From: Micromonospora gifhornensis
Lineage (GTDB): Bacteria > Actinomycetota > Actinomycetes > Mycobacteriales > Micromonosporaceae
DNA length: 64,000 nucleotides
Direction of reading: 5' to 3'
Assembly (NCBI RefSeq): GCF_016863515.1
Contig: NZ_BOPA01000019.1
Span: 186,001-250,000, forward strand
Position numbers and translations under genes: made by a program. Under the pieces are notes generated by a model, which worked only from the letters and a program-made list of their open reading frames with translations, was not told the DNA's origin and ran no database searches. Below are positions 50,719-58,777 of the stretch, piece after piece. Every line of letters starts with the position of its first letter. Within the stretch, counting starts at the first letter, position 1.

Positions 50719-52473
50719 TTACGGCACCATCCAGCTCAGCACCGGGGTCGCCTGGAGGCCGACCAGCACTGCCATCGCACAGATCAACAACACGCTCCAG
50801 CCGAACATCCGGCGGAACAGGTCGCCCTCACGGCCGTCGAGCCCCACCGCGCTCGCCGCGATCGTCAGGTTCTGCAACGAGATCATCTTGCCGACCACTC
50901 CGCCTGACGCGTTGGCCGCGGCGAGCAGCACCGGGTCCAGACCGGCGCGCTCCGCAGCGGTGACCTGGAGCGCACCGAACAGTGAGTTGGACGAGGTGTC
51001 CGAGCCGGTGAGCGCTACGCCCAGCCAGCCGAGAATCGGCGAGAGCAGCGCGAACAGGCCACCGGCACCGGCCATCCAGGTGCCCAGCGTCGCGGTCTGC
51101 CCGCTGCCGTTCATCACGAAGGCCAGCGCCAGCAGTCCGCACACGGTGAGGATCGCCCAGCGCAGCGAGGCCAGAGTCTGCCCGTACGTGACGACTGCGG
51201 TGCGCACAGTGATCCGCAGGATCGCCATCGTCACCAGTCCGGCCAGCACCAGCAGCGTGCCGGTCGAGGAGAGCCAGTTGAACCGGAAGACCGGCAACGT
51301 CGACGGCGCTCCCGATGTGGTCAGCAGGTGCAGTCCCGGCCAGTTGAAGGTCACCGTGACGGCGTTGAGCGCGTCCGCGATCGCGGGCACCTGCGACAGG
51401 CCGAAGATCGCCACGATCACCAGGTACGGGGCGTACGCCCGCCACACCTCGACCGACGTGTCCGGCGGGTCCGACGCCACCTCCGCACGGGCGGCGACCG
51501 CCACCGCCTGCTCTGTCGGCCTGCCCGGCCCTCCCGACCCGCCCGGTGCTCCCGAACGGCCCGACCGGCCCGACCCGCCCGACGCGCTCGGCTCGCCTGG
51601 CGTGACCGTCGTGCCGGGTCCTGCCGGGGCGGCGGTGTCGATCACCGGGTCGTCCTGACGCCGAGGCGGCCACAGCCGTGCGATCACGGTCACCACCACG
51701 GCGCTGACCAGCCCGGCGACGATGTCGGCCAGGGCCATCGCGAAGTAGTTCGAGGTGAGGAACTGGGCCAGCGCGAACGACAGGCCGCAGGCGAGGGCGA
51801 TGTGCCAGGTCCGGCGCAGCCCTCGGCGGCCGCCGACCATGCCGACGAGCAGCAGCGGAATGAACAGTGCGATCACCGGTACCTGTCGCCCGGCCATCGC
51901 GCCCAAGTCGCCCGTCGGCAGGTCGGTCACCCGGGCCAGGGTGGTGATCGGCAGGCCGAGCGGCCCGAATGCGGCAGGCACCGTGTTGGCCACCAGCGCC
52001 ACGGTGGCCGCCTTCATCGGACGGAAGCCCAATGCCAGCAGCATCACCGTGGTGATCGCGACCGGCGTGCCCTGGCCGGCCAGCCCCTCCAACAGCGAAC
52101 CGAAACAGAACGCGATCACCAACGCCTGCACCTGCTGGTCGTCGCTGACCCGGGCGAACGAGCGCCGGAGCACGTCGAAGTGTCCACTCGTCACGGTCAT
52201 CCGGTAGATCCAGATGGCGGTGCCGAACGTCCACACGAGCGGGAACAGCGCAAACGTCGCGCCCTGACTCGCGGTCAGCAGCGCCTGCCCGGTCGGCATC
52301 GAGTACGCCAGGATGGAGACCAGCAGCGCGACGGCGAGTGCGCCGAGCGCAGACAGCCACGCCCGTACCCGCAGCACACCGAGCAACAGGAACAGCGTGA
52401 CGATCGGTAACCCGGCGACGAGGGCGCTCAACGCAAGTGAGTCGGCGAGCGGGTCCAGGATCGGACGGTACAC
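50719..52473 (-). CDS. lctP: L-lactate permease (LctP family)
   Basis: A 584-residue polytopic transporter with about 13 spans. Family blocks are 'FGSLLEGLAGQGTPVAITTV', 'ALVANTVPAAFGPLGLPI', 'LSPILGWLGVALTGSDTSSN' and 'ANASGGVVGKMISLQN', all diagnostic of LctP/GlcA lactate-glycolate permeases. Between the two halves lies a Gly/Ser/Arg/Pro-rich cytoplasmic insert of about 35 residues ('SGGSGRSGRSGAPGGSGGPG'), longer than usual. I chose the GTG 5 bases after GGAGG; an in-frame GTG two codons earlier overlaps that site. Confidence 0.92.
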   Translation of the reverse strand: MYRPILDPLADSLALSALVAGLPIVTLFLLLGVLRVRAWLSALGALAVALLVSILAYSMPTGQALLTASQGATFALFPLVWTFGTAIWIYRMTVTSGHFDVLRRSFARVSDDQQVQALVIAFCFGSLLEGLAGQGTPVAITTVMLLALGFRPMKAATVALVANTVPAAFGPLGLPITTLARVTDLPTGDLGAMAGRQVPVIALFIPLLLVGMVGGRRGLRRTWHIALACGLSFALAQFLTSNYFAMALADIVAGLVSAVVVTVIARLWPPRRQDDPVIDTAAPAGPGTTVTPGEPSASGGSGRSGRSGAPGGSGGPGRPTEQAVAVAARAEVASDPPDTSVEVWRAYAPYLVIVAIFGLSQVPAIADALNAVTVTFNWPGLHLLTTSGAPSTLPVFRFNWLSSTGTLLVLAGLVTMAILRITVRTAVVTYGQTLASLRWAILTVCGLLALAFVMNGSGQTATLGTWMAGAGGLFALLSPILGWLGVALTGSDTSSNSLFGALQVTAAERAGLDPVLLAAANASGGVVGKMISLQNLTIAASAVGLDGREGDLFRRMFGWSVLLICAMAVLVGLQATPVLSWMVP

Positions 52474-52626
52474 ACGCACCTCCGGGGCAGGTCGGCCGGC
52501 CGATCGCCGTACGAGTGCGCCCAGTGTGCTCGATCGACTACGTCGCGTCCTCTTCGCGATTGCGCTGTCTGCGCACAAGAAGAGTCGCGGCGGCGGCCGA
52601 CGAACCACCTGGCGCGACCCCGCGAA

Positions 52627-52680
52627 GCAGATCTTGGTACGAAACGGCCCCCCGAGGGGCGCCTTCGTACCAAGATCTGC
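52627..52680. repeat. Intergenic palindrome (type E) in a divergent spacer
   Basis: GCAGATCTTGGTACGAA (52627-52643) and TTCGTACCAAGATCTGC (52664-52680) are perfect 17-bp complements around a 20-base GC-rich loop. The arms include AGATCT. The element is 54 bp before a rightward start and between divergent genes, so a terminator role is less obvious; it could be an operator or mobile repeat. Confidence 0.8.
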
Positions 52681-52733
52681 CGCGGTCGTCAGCGCCGTAC
52701 CGGATATGGTCCGCAGAGCTGTGGGAGGACGGG

Positions 52734-53147
52734 ATGTCGAAGGTGGTCGTTCGAGTTGTCGCTGTCGCTGGCGCGGCAGGGGCCCTCATCGCGGCTGTCG
52801 GCCTGCCCTGGGCCTGGTACGGCGACCGGGCCGTACACCTCACCGAGTTTCCGGGGTGGGTCTGGTATGCCGGCGCGGCTGTCCTGCTCAACCTGGTCAC
52901 CGCGGGGGCGATCGTCGTGCCGGGGCGTCGAGGATGGCTGCTGCTGGCGGCCGGTGGGCTCGGTGTCGTCACAATCGTGGCCGCCGTCGTTGTCATGACC
53001 CGCTATGCCGACGTGTTTCTCGGCCCGGTCGTCCCTGCGGTGCGTCCGTCGCTTGGACCTGGTGGACCGGTCGCGGTGCTGGCCGCGCTCGCCAGCATGA
53101 CCGCCGTCGCCGGCTCGCGGTACCTGCGGTTCAGTCGCTCCAGGTGA
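52734..53147 (+). CDS. Hypothetical membrane protein, 137 aa
   Basis: Four hydrophobic spans: 'VVAVAGAAGALIAAVGLPWA', 'VWYAGAAVLLNLVTAGAIVV', 'WLLLAAGGLGVVTIVAAVVV' and 'GGPVAVLAALASMTAVAGS'. The layout resembles small Trp-rich actinobacterial membrane proteins with unknown function. ATG with GGAGGAC upstream. Its 3' end overlaps the convergent AlkZ-like gene by 17 bp. Confidence 0.7.
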   Translation: MSKVVVRVVAVAGAAGALIAAVGLPWAWYGDRAVHLTEFPGWVWYAGAAVLLNLVTAGAIVVPGRRGWLLLAAGGLGVVTIVAAVVVMTRYADVFLGPVVPAVRPSLGPGGPVAVLAALASMTAVAGSRYLRFSRSR

Positions 53148-54255
53148 CCCGGGGTGGCAGGGCGAGGAAGTCGGCGTACCGGTGCAGTGCCTGCTCGACC
53201 TGCTCGCGGCGGGTCGGGCCGAGGTCGGCCAGCGGATGCACCGTGAGGGTGACGCGGGTCTTGGCCAGGCTTCGTTTCCAGGTGCCGACCACCCGGCCAC
53301 CGACCACGACCGTGGCCTGGAAGACACCGTTGCCGCCGGGGATGATGGCCTGCTTGTGCTCCGGGTCGAGCATCAGCGCGCGGTCCTTGTAGCCGAGCAG
53401 GTACTCGTCGAAGCCGGGCAGGGCCAGCACGTCGTCCACCTCGGTGTGGGGTGCGTCCAGCAGCGGGGTGTGCAGTACCGCCTCGGCGCCGTCGACCACA
53501 ACGGTGGTCAGGTCGTCACCGGCGGCGGCGATGCCGCGTTTCGCGTCGGCGGCGGTCAGGCCGGTCCAGCCGGCGAAGTCCTGCCGGGTGGTGGGGCCGT
53601 GGCTGCGGAAGTAGCGCAGCGCCAGGGCGGCCAGCGCCTCGTCGCGGTCGAGTTGGCGCTGGTCGGGTGCCCACTCGTCGAGCAGCGCGAAGGTCTGTTC
53701 GGCGCCGATGTTGGGGGCGATGCAGGTGACGCCGCGCTGGGCCGCGTACCACAGCAGGTGGTAGCCGCGCTGGCCGGCGCCGTCGATGCCGGCCGCGACA
53801 AGCGCGGCGACGCACTCGGTGCGGGTCAGGCGGGTGCCGCCTGCCAGCGTCGCGCCCAGCACGTCGACCGCGCGGTCGGCCTCGGCCTCGGACAGGCCGA
53901 GGAACTCCCGCCGCTTCGCGGCACCGGCCAACGCGCGTACGCCGGTCAATTCCAGCAGCCAGCGGGCGTCCCGGGCCGGAACCAGGTGGATGGTGCCGCG
54001 CATCGGCCAGGTCCGCAGCGCCTCCCGGCGCTCCAGTGCGGCGTGCACGTCCGCGTGGGTCGACCCGGGCAGGCGTACGCCCAACGACCACATGCCGCTG
54101 GCCAGGTCCTGCGCCTGCATGGCACCGAACCACTCCACCACCTCGGCGACCGTGGTGAGCGGCGGGGCGGTGGCGTGCGGGCGCAACCGGAGACCGGCCA
54201 TCCGCAGGGCGAGCGCCTCGGCGCCGGTCAACGCCGTCGAAACGGTGGGTGCCAC
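53131..54255 (-). CDS. Winged-helix DNA-binding protein, AlkZ-like glycosylase family
   Basis: A 374-residue protein of the HTH_42/AlkZ superfamily. The Q-x-Q motif important for catalysis in AlkZ-type DNA glycosylases appears as 'WFGAMQAQDLASGMWSLGVR' (about residues 50-69). Other blocks are 'TWPMRGTIHLVPARDARWLL', 'YFRSHGPTTRQDFAGWTGL' and 'LLPGFDEYLLGYKDR'-like 'LALPGFDEYLLGYKDRALM'. Probably unhooks alkylated or crosslinked bases; AlkZ itself guards against azinomycin B in Streptomyces. The start (GTG) is uncertain. Confidence 0.85.
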   Translation of the reverse strand: MAPTVSTALTGAEALALRMAGLRLRPHATAPPLTTVAEVVEWFGAMQAQDLASGMWSLGVRLPGSTHADVHAALERREALRTWPMRGTIHLVPARDARWLLELTGVRALAGAAKRREFLGLSEAEADRAVDVLGATLAGGTRLTRTECVAALVAAGIDGAGQRGYHLLWYAAQRGVTCIAPNIGAEQTFALLDEWAPDQRQLDRDEALAALALRYFRSHGPTTRQDFAGWTGLTAADAKRGIAAAGDDLTTVVVDGAEAVLHTPLLDAPHTEVDDVLALPGFDEYLLGYKDRALMLDPEHKQAIIPGGNGVFQATVVVGGRVVGTWKRSLAKTRVTLTVHPLADLGPTRREQVEQALHRYADFLALPPRVTWSD

Positions 54256-54376
54256 GAGGTGGGCCGCCTTCCCTTGCTGCTGGTCCACCGCAGCATAGGA
54301 GTGGCCACCGACATCAGCGGGCCACCACATCCAGGCGAGTCAGCATTCCCCCTGATCGCGCTTCGCCGGGACCCCT

Positions 54377-54416
54377 GATCGCGCTACGCCAGCTTCGTTG
54401 GTGGCGGAGCGCGATC
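54377..54416. repeat. Intergenic hairpin (type G)
   Basis: GATCGCGCTACGCCA (54377-54391) and TGGCGGAGCGCGATC (54402-54416) pair with one mismatch around a 10-base loop. The string CCCCTGATCGCGCT also occurs just upstream (54355-54366 region) as a direct repeat. It lies downstream of the leftward HAD gene, 170 bp from its stop. Confidence 0.6.
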
Positions 54417-54586
54417 CCCCGTTCAGGTTCGCCGCCGCGGGGCGGCGATGCGAGTCGCCGGCAGCGGTCTTCTCAGGATGGCGCTTTCCACCCCGGGCGA
54501 GAACTGTACGAAGGGCACCTTGCGGAACTCTTGAGCAAAGGCGCGATCCTGACCGGCCGCCCGGGTGGTGTCCCGCGCCGCACCGC

Positions 54587-55174
54587 TCAGCCCTGGCGGG
54601 GCTGCGGCACCCGGACCGCCGCCATGCCGGCGGCTGTGGCGGATTCGATTCCGAGGTCGGCGTCCTCGAAGACCAGACAGGCCTCCGGGGGTACGCCGAG
54701 CAGTTCGGCGGCGCGCAGGAACGGCTCCGGGTCGGGCTTGGGCCGGGTGTAGTCGCCGGCGCAGACCAGCACGTCGAACCGGTCGAGGATGCCCAGCGCG
54801 CCGAGGGAGGCGGTGACCGCCTCGCGGGTACTGCCGGAAACCACCGCGAACGGGATCCGTCCGTGCGCGTCGTCGATGTGGTGCAGCACCCCGGGGATGC
54901 CGGCCGCGCTGGGCAGCAGCTGCTGGTAGAGCGCCTCCCGGCGGGCGATCACCGCCTCCAGCGGCATGTTCAGCCGTTGCTGCTCGTTGAGCGCGGCCAC
55001 GATGTCGGCCGTCGGCCGTCCGGCCCAGGCGTAGAACAACTCCTCGGGGAACTCGCAGCCCCACTCGTCGAGGGCCTGCCGCCAGGCCGTGTAGTGCTGC
55101 GGCATCGAGTCGACGATGGTGCCGTCGCAGTCGAACAGGTACGCCTTGAAGTCGCCGGATGGCAGGGGGAGCAT
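54587..55174 (-). CDS. HAD-IA family phosphatase, beta-phosphoglucomutase-like
   Basis: A 195-residue HAD enzyme. Motif I is 'AYLFDCDGTIVDSMPQHYTA' (D-C-D-G-T, nucleophile and acid Asp), the helical cap follows, motif II 'FAVVSGSTREAV' (Ser), motif III Lys in 'YTRPKPDPEPFL' and motif IV 'LVFEDADLGIESA' (E-D). Close to beta-phosphoglucomutase or DOG phosphatase (YqaB-like). A GTG one codon upstream is possible. Likely acts on a sugar phosphate. Confidence 0.9.
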   Translation of the reverse strand: MLPLPSGDFKAYLFDCDGTIVDSMPQHYTAWRQALDEWGCEFPEELFYAWAGRPTADIVAALNEQQRLNMPLEAVIARREALYQQLLPSAAGIPGVLHHIDDAHGRIPFAVVSGSTREAVTASLGALGILDRFDVLVCAGDYTRPKPDPEPFLRAAELLGVPPEACLVFEDADLGIESATAAGMAAVRVPQPRQG

Positions 55175-55237
55175 CACGCGGCCCAGGTTATCCGGCCGAC
55201 GACGACCACCCGGCTCGCCGGAGGACCATCACCAGGA

Positions 55238-55726
55238 TCAGAGCCGCTGGTACATCACGAGCAGGTCGACGTAGCTTCCGTCGGGCTGCCGGAAGCCCTC
55301 CGGGATCCGCCCGACCACCTCGAACCCCAGCGACCGCCACAACGCCACCGCCCGGGTGTTGCTGGCCACCACGGCGTTGAACTGCATCGCCCGGTAGCCG
55401 TCCGCGCGGGCCAGGTCGAGCACGTGCCGCCCGAGAGCCCGACCGATGCCACGCCCGGCCGCCCACGGGGCCACCATGAAGCTGGCGTTGGCCACATGAT
55501 CGCCGGGGCCCAGCTGGTTGGGGGTCAGCTTGGCCGAGCCGAGCACGGTGCCGTCGGGGTCGACCGCGACCACCGTACGACCGGGTGGTGACACCAGCCA
55601 CATGCCCCGTGCCTGCTCCTCACCCACGTCGCGGGGCCAGGTGTACGTCTGGCCGGCCGCGACGATCTCACGCAGGAAGGGCCAGATCCCCGACCAGTCG
55701 TCGGCCGTCGCGATCCTGATCTCCAT
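55238..55726 (-). CDS. GNAT family N-acetyltransferase
   Basis: A 162-residue acetyltransferase: 'EIRIATADDWSGIWPFLREI' at the N-terminus, 'ASFMVAPWAAGRGIGRALGR' as the acetyl-CoA loop (about residues 84-103) and 'NAVVASNTRAVALWRSLGFE' near the end. This order and the 'QTYTWP' segment match the phosphinothricin acetyltransferase-like subfamily. An ATG four codons upstream is an alternative start. Substrate unknown. Confidence 0.88.
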   Translation of the reverse strand: MEIRIATADDWSGIWPFLREIVAAGQTYTWPRDVGEEQARGMWLVSPPGRTVVAVDPDGTVLGSAKLTPNQLGPGDHVANASFMVAPWAAGRGIGRALGRHVLDLARADGYRAMQFNAVVASNTRAVALWRSLGFEVVGRIPEGFRQPDGSYVDLLVMYQRL

Positions 55727-55894
55727 GGCCGCGAGCATGCCAGCCGGCGGGCTGCCGGTGTCAATCGATATCGCCGGGTGGATTAGCGCGTGCCGCCGGC
55801 AGTCGCGACCAGGTCAGGAAGCGCCGCGAATGTTCACCGACGCGAAGTTCGGGTAACTGCGAAGCCTACTCATGATCGAGGAAGGAAGCGTGTG

Positions 55895-56512
55895 ATGGCG
55901 GCACAGGTAAAGGTGGCGGTGATCTACTACAGCGCGACCGGCATCACGTATCAGATGGCTCAGGCGGCCCGCGAGGCCGCCGGTGACGCGGGGGCCGAGG
56001 TACGGCTGCGCAAGGTGCGGGAGTTGGCACCCGACGAGGCGATCCGGTCGAACGCGGGCTGGTCAGCGCACCACCTGGAGACCCAGCACATCGAGGAGGC
56101 GCAGCTGGACGACCTGAGCTGGGCCGACGTGGTGATCCTCGGCGCGCCGACCCGGTACGGCATGATCGCCGCCCAGCTCAAGCAGTTCATCGACACCTCC
56201 GGCCCGCTGTGGGCCCAGGGTGCGCTGGTCAACAAGGTCTACTCGGCGTTCACCTCCACCGCCACCAAGCACGGTGGGCAGGAGTCGACGCTGCTGTCGT
56301 TGTTCAACGTCTTCTACCACTGGGGTGGGATCGTGGTCACCCCCGGTTACACCGATCCCAGCCAGTTCGTCGCCGGCAACCCGTACGGCGCGTCGCACGT
56401 CAGCAACAACGGCGAGACCGCTCCGGACGACGTCGCCCTGACCGCGACGGCGCTTACCGCCCGTCGGGCGGTGCACATCGGCGCGGCGGTCAAGAAGGGC
56501 CTGGCCGGTTGA
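55895..56512 (+). CDS. wrbA: NAD(P)H:quinone oxidoreductase, WrbA type
   Basis: A 205-residue flavodoxin-like protein. The FMN phosphate loop 'VIYYSATGITYQMAQAA' (about residues 8-24) and 'VVILGAPTRYGMIAAQLKQF' are characteristic of WrbA, with 'YHWGGIVVTPGYTDP' and 'NPYGASHVS' closing the flavin site. It reduces quinones by two electrons, avoiding semiquinone stress. The ATG follows GAGGAAGGA; a GTG one codon earlier is possible. Confidence 0.93.
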   Translation: MAAQVKVAVIYYSATGITYQMAQAAREAAGDAGAEVRLRKVRELAPDEAIRSNAGWSAHHLETQHIEEAQLDDLSWADVVILGAPTRYGMIAAQLKQFIDTSGPLWAQGALVNKVYSAFTSTATKHGGQESTLLSLFNVFYHWGGIVVTPGYTDPSQFVAGNPYGASHVSNNGETAPDDVALTATALTARRAVHIGAAVKKGLAG

Positions 56513-56599
56513 GCGTCGACGGACCGGTGGCCCGGGCGGGGGCTCTCAAACCCGCCCGGGCCACCGGCCCGTCAGCAGCGCTACCCCGGATCGGCGCTG

Positions 56600-58522
56600 C
56601 TATGCCTGCACGGTGGGGGACAGTTCACCGGCCGGCGCCGGCAACAGGTCCCGCAGCAGGTCGGCCAGCACGGCCAGGCCGTCCGGGCTGAGCACCGATT
56701 CCGGGTGGAACTGCACCCCGGCGAAGCCCGTGCCGCGCAGCGCGTGCACCGCCCCGTCGGCCTCGTCGCGGGCCAGTTCGACGGGACCGTACGGGCTGTC
56801 CTGCCGGTCGGCGGCGGCGCGGGCGGTGAAGGTGGCGTAGAAGCCGAGGCGTCGGGGCGTGCCGAACAGCGGCACCGTGCGTTGCAGCCCCTGGTAGGGC
56901 GCGGCGCGACGGTCGACCCGCAACCCGAGCAGCCCGGCCAGCAGTTGGTGGCCGAGGCAGACTGCGAGCGTCGGTCGGCCGTCGGCCAGCAACACCCGCA
57001 GCAGGGCCCGTAGCCGCTGCATCTTCGGGGTGTCGCTGTTCGGGTCACCGGGGCCCGGCCCGACCAGGACCAGGTCGTACCCGGACACCGGCGCGTCGGC
57101 GTGCCAGGGCTGCACGGTGACCGTCAGGCCCAGCGCCCCCAACTGGTGGGCGAGCATCCCGGTGAAGGTGTCCTCACCGTCGACGATCAGCGCCCGACGG
57201 CCGGTCAGCGCGGGCACGGCGAGCGCCCCCGGCGGCCGCTGGTCCAGCCAGAACCGGGACAGTGGCGCGTTGCGGGCCGCCAGCGCCGCGCGTACCTGCG
57301 GATCGTCGGCCAGCCGGCCCACTGGGCCGGTGCCGGCGGTCGGCGCCTGCGGCCCCAGGCCCAGGGCCGCCAGCACGCCGGCCGCCTTGGCGTGGGTCTC
57401 GGCGACCTCGGCCGCCGGGGTGGAGTGCCGCACCAGGGTGGCACCGACCGGCACCCGCAGGGCGCCGTCGGCAGCGATCTCGGCGGTACGGATGAGGATG
57501 GGCGCGTCGAGGGTCTGTCGGCCCGCGTCGTCGTGACCGAGCAGGGCCAGCACGCCCGCGTAGTAGCGGCGGCCGGTGCGCTCGTGTCGGGCGATCACCC
57601 GGCAGGCGTTCTCCATCGGGCTGCCCGTCACCGTCGGGGCGAACATGGTCTCCCGCAGCACGTCGCGGACGTCCTTCGAACCGCGACCGGCGAGCAGGTA
57701 CTCGGTGTGCGCCAGGTGGGACATCTCCTTGAGGTACGGCCCGACCACCTGACCACCGTGCTCGGCCACCGTGGCCATCATCTTCAGTTCCTCGTCGAGG
57801 ACCATGTACAGCTCCTCGACCTCCTTGGTGTCGGCGAGGAAACGCAGCAACGCCGCCCGGTCCGCCGCCGCGCCGGTGTGCCGGAAGGTGCCGCTGATCG
57901 GGTTCATCATGACCAGCCCGTCGTCGACGCTGACGTGCCGTTCCGGGCTGGCACCGACAAGCGTGCGGGCGCCGGTGTGCACCACGAACGTCCAGTACGC
58001 ACCGCGTTCGCGCAGCAGCAGGCACCGCAACGCGGCCAGCGCGGCGGTCAACGGCGCACCCTGCACCTGAGCGTGCAGGGTGCGGTGGATGACGAAGTTG
58101 GCCCCCTCGCCGCGGCCGATCTCCTCGGCGAGCACCCGGGCGACGGTGTCGGCGTACTCGTCGTCGCTGATGTCGAAGGCCGCGCCGGTGGTGCGTACCG
58201 GACCGTCGGGCAGCGCGTCGAGGACCTCGGCCAGCGGCAACCGTGCCCGACTGTCGATGCGCAGGCACTCCAGTGGCACGCCGTCGTCGACGCAGGCGAA
58301 GCCCCGCTCCGCGACCTGCCGGAACGGCACCAGGGCCAGCGTGGTGGGGCCGGCCGCTCCGGCGGGTAACGGGATGTCGGCGAGTCGGTCGACGGTGCCG
58401 ACCGGGCCGGTGAACAGGTCGAGATGCTCGGCGCCGTCGCGGCGGATCAGAGCGAACGGGCCCGGGTCGGCGCCGTCGGCGAGCGCGGCGAGCAGGTCGG
58501 TCAGCGGTGTGGGCGGTGTCAT
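56600..58522 (-). CDS. Fused anthranilate synthase, TrpE-TrpG / PhzE-like
   Basis: A 640-residue fusion. Residues about 1-400 are the chorismate-binding (TrpE-like) domain with 'GASPERHVSV', 'MMNPISGTFRHTG', 'LDEELKMMATVAEHGG' and 'FAPTVTGSPMENACRVI'. Residues about 430-640 are a class I glutamine amidotransferase with 'LVLVGPGPGDPNSDTPK', nucleophile 'AVCLGHQLLAGLLG' (Cys about 521) and 'VQFHPESVLSPDGL'. The domain order and 'GTFRHTG' context resemble PhzE (aminodeoxyisochorismate synthase) as much as fused TrpEG. No phenazine genes are adjacent. A Trp-rich leader upstream argues for anthranilate and tryptophan supply. GGAGA lies before the ATG. Confidence 0.88.
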   Translation of the reverse strand: MTPPTPLTDLLAALADGADPGPFALIRRDGAEHLDLFTGPVGTVDRLADIPLPAGAAGPTTLALVPFRQVAERGFACVDDGVPLECLRIDSRARLPLAEVLDALPDGPVRTTGAAFDISDDEYADTVARVLAEEIGRGEGANFVIHRTLHAQVQGAPLTAALAALRCLLLRERGAYWTFVVHTGARTLVGASPERHVSVDDGLVMMNPISGTFRHTGAAADRAALLRFLADTKEVEELYMVLDEELKMMATVAEHGGQVVGPYLKEMSHLAHTEYLLAGRGSKDVRDVLRETMFAPTVTGSPMENACRVIARHERTGRRYYAGVLALLGHDDAGRQTLDAPILIRTAEIAADGALRVPVGATLVRHSTPAAEVAETHAKAAGVLAALGLGPQAPTAGTGPVGRLADDPQVRAALAARNAPLSRFWLDQRPPGALAVPALTGRRALIVDGEDTFTGMLAHQLGALGLTVTVQPWHADAPVSGYDLVLVGPGPGDPNSDTPKMQRLRALLRVLLADGRPTLAVCLGHQLLAGLLGLRVDRRAAPYQGLQRTVPLFGTPRRLGFYATFTARAAADRQDSPYGPVELARDEADGAVHALRGTGFAGVQFHPESVLSPDGLAVLADLLRDLLPAPAGELSPTVQA

Positions 58523-58553
58523 CGGTCTCCTCGGGCCGGGTGCCGCCGTCGGG

Positions 58554-58606
58554 GGCGGCCCACGGGCCGGAAGAGTTGACCGGCGGCCGCCTCGTCGGGC
58601 GGCCGC
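58554..58606 (-). promoter_or_regulatory. Attenuator-like hairpins between Trp leader and anthranilate synthase
   Basis: On the transcribed strand GCGGCCGCC-CGACGA-GGCGGCCGC (58606 to 58583) makes a perfect 9-bp stem, starting 9 bases after the leader stop. Its second arm can also pair with GGGCCGCC further on (58561-58554), which in turn belongs to a small GGCCC/GGGCC hairpin. Mutually exclusive stems right after a Trp-codon leader are the layout of ribosome-mediated attenuation. No U-run is present, so the terminator form is not proven. Confidence 0.55.
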
Positions 58607-58615
58607 GTGGGAAAG

Positions 58616-58675
58616 CTACGCGCGGGGATGGGCCGCCGGGTCGGCGGGCCACCAGCAGGACAGTCGCGCGAGCAT
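58616..58675 (-). CDS. Trp leader peptide, 19 aa with tandem Trp codons
   Basis: An ATG preceded by GGGTGGG opens a 19-codon frame with the core 'RLSCWWPADP' and a TAG stop, ending 93 bases before the anthranilate synthase start. Trp is the rarest residue, and two adjacent UGG codons in the middle of a short frame followed by alternative hairpins match the trpL-type leaders known upstream of actinomycete trpE genes. Stalling at UGG-UGG when Trp-tRNA is scarce would favour the antiterminator. Confidence 0.65.
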   Translation of the reverse strand: MLARLSCWWPADPAAHPRA

Positions 58676-58777
58676 GCGCCCACCCTACGCGCGTGGCGGG
58701 CGCTGCGGAAGCCGTTCGACGTACCCGGGTGCACGGCAGGGTTGTGCTCGCCGAGCCAGGGGGTACGTTGACCGGCG

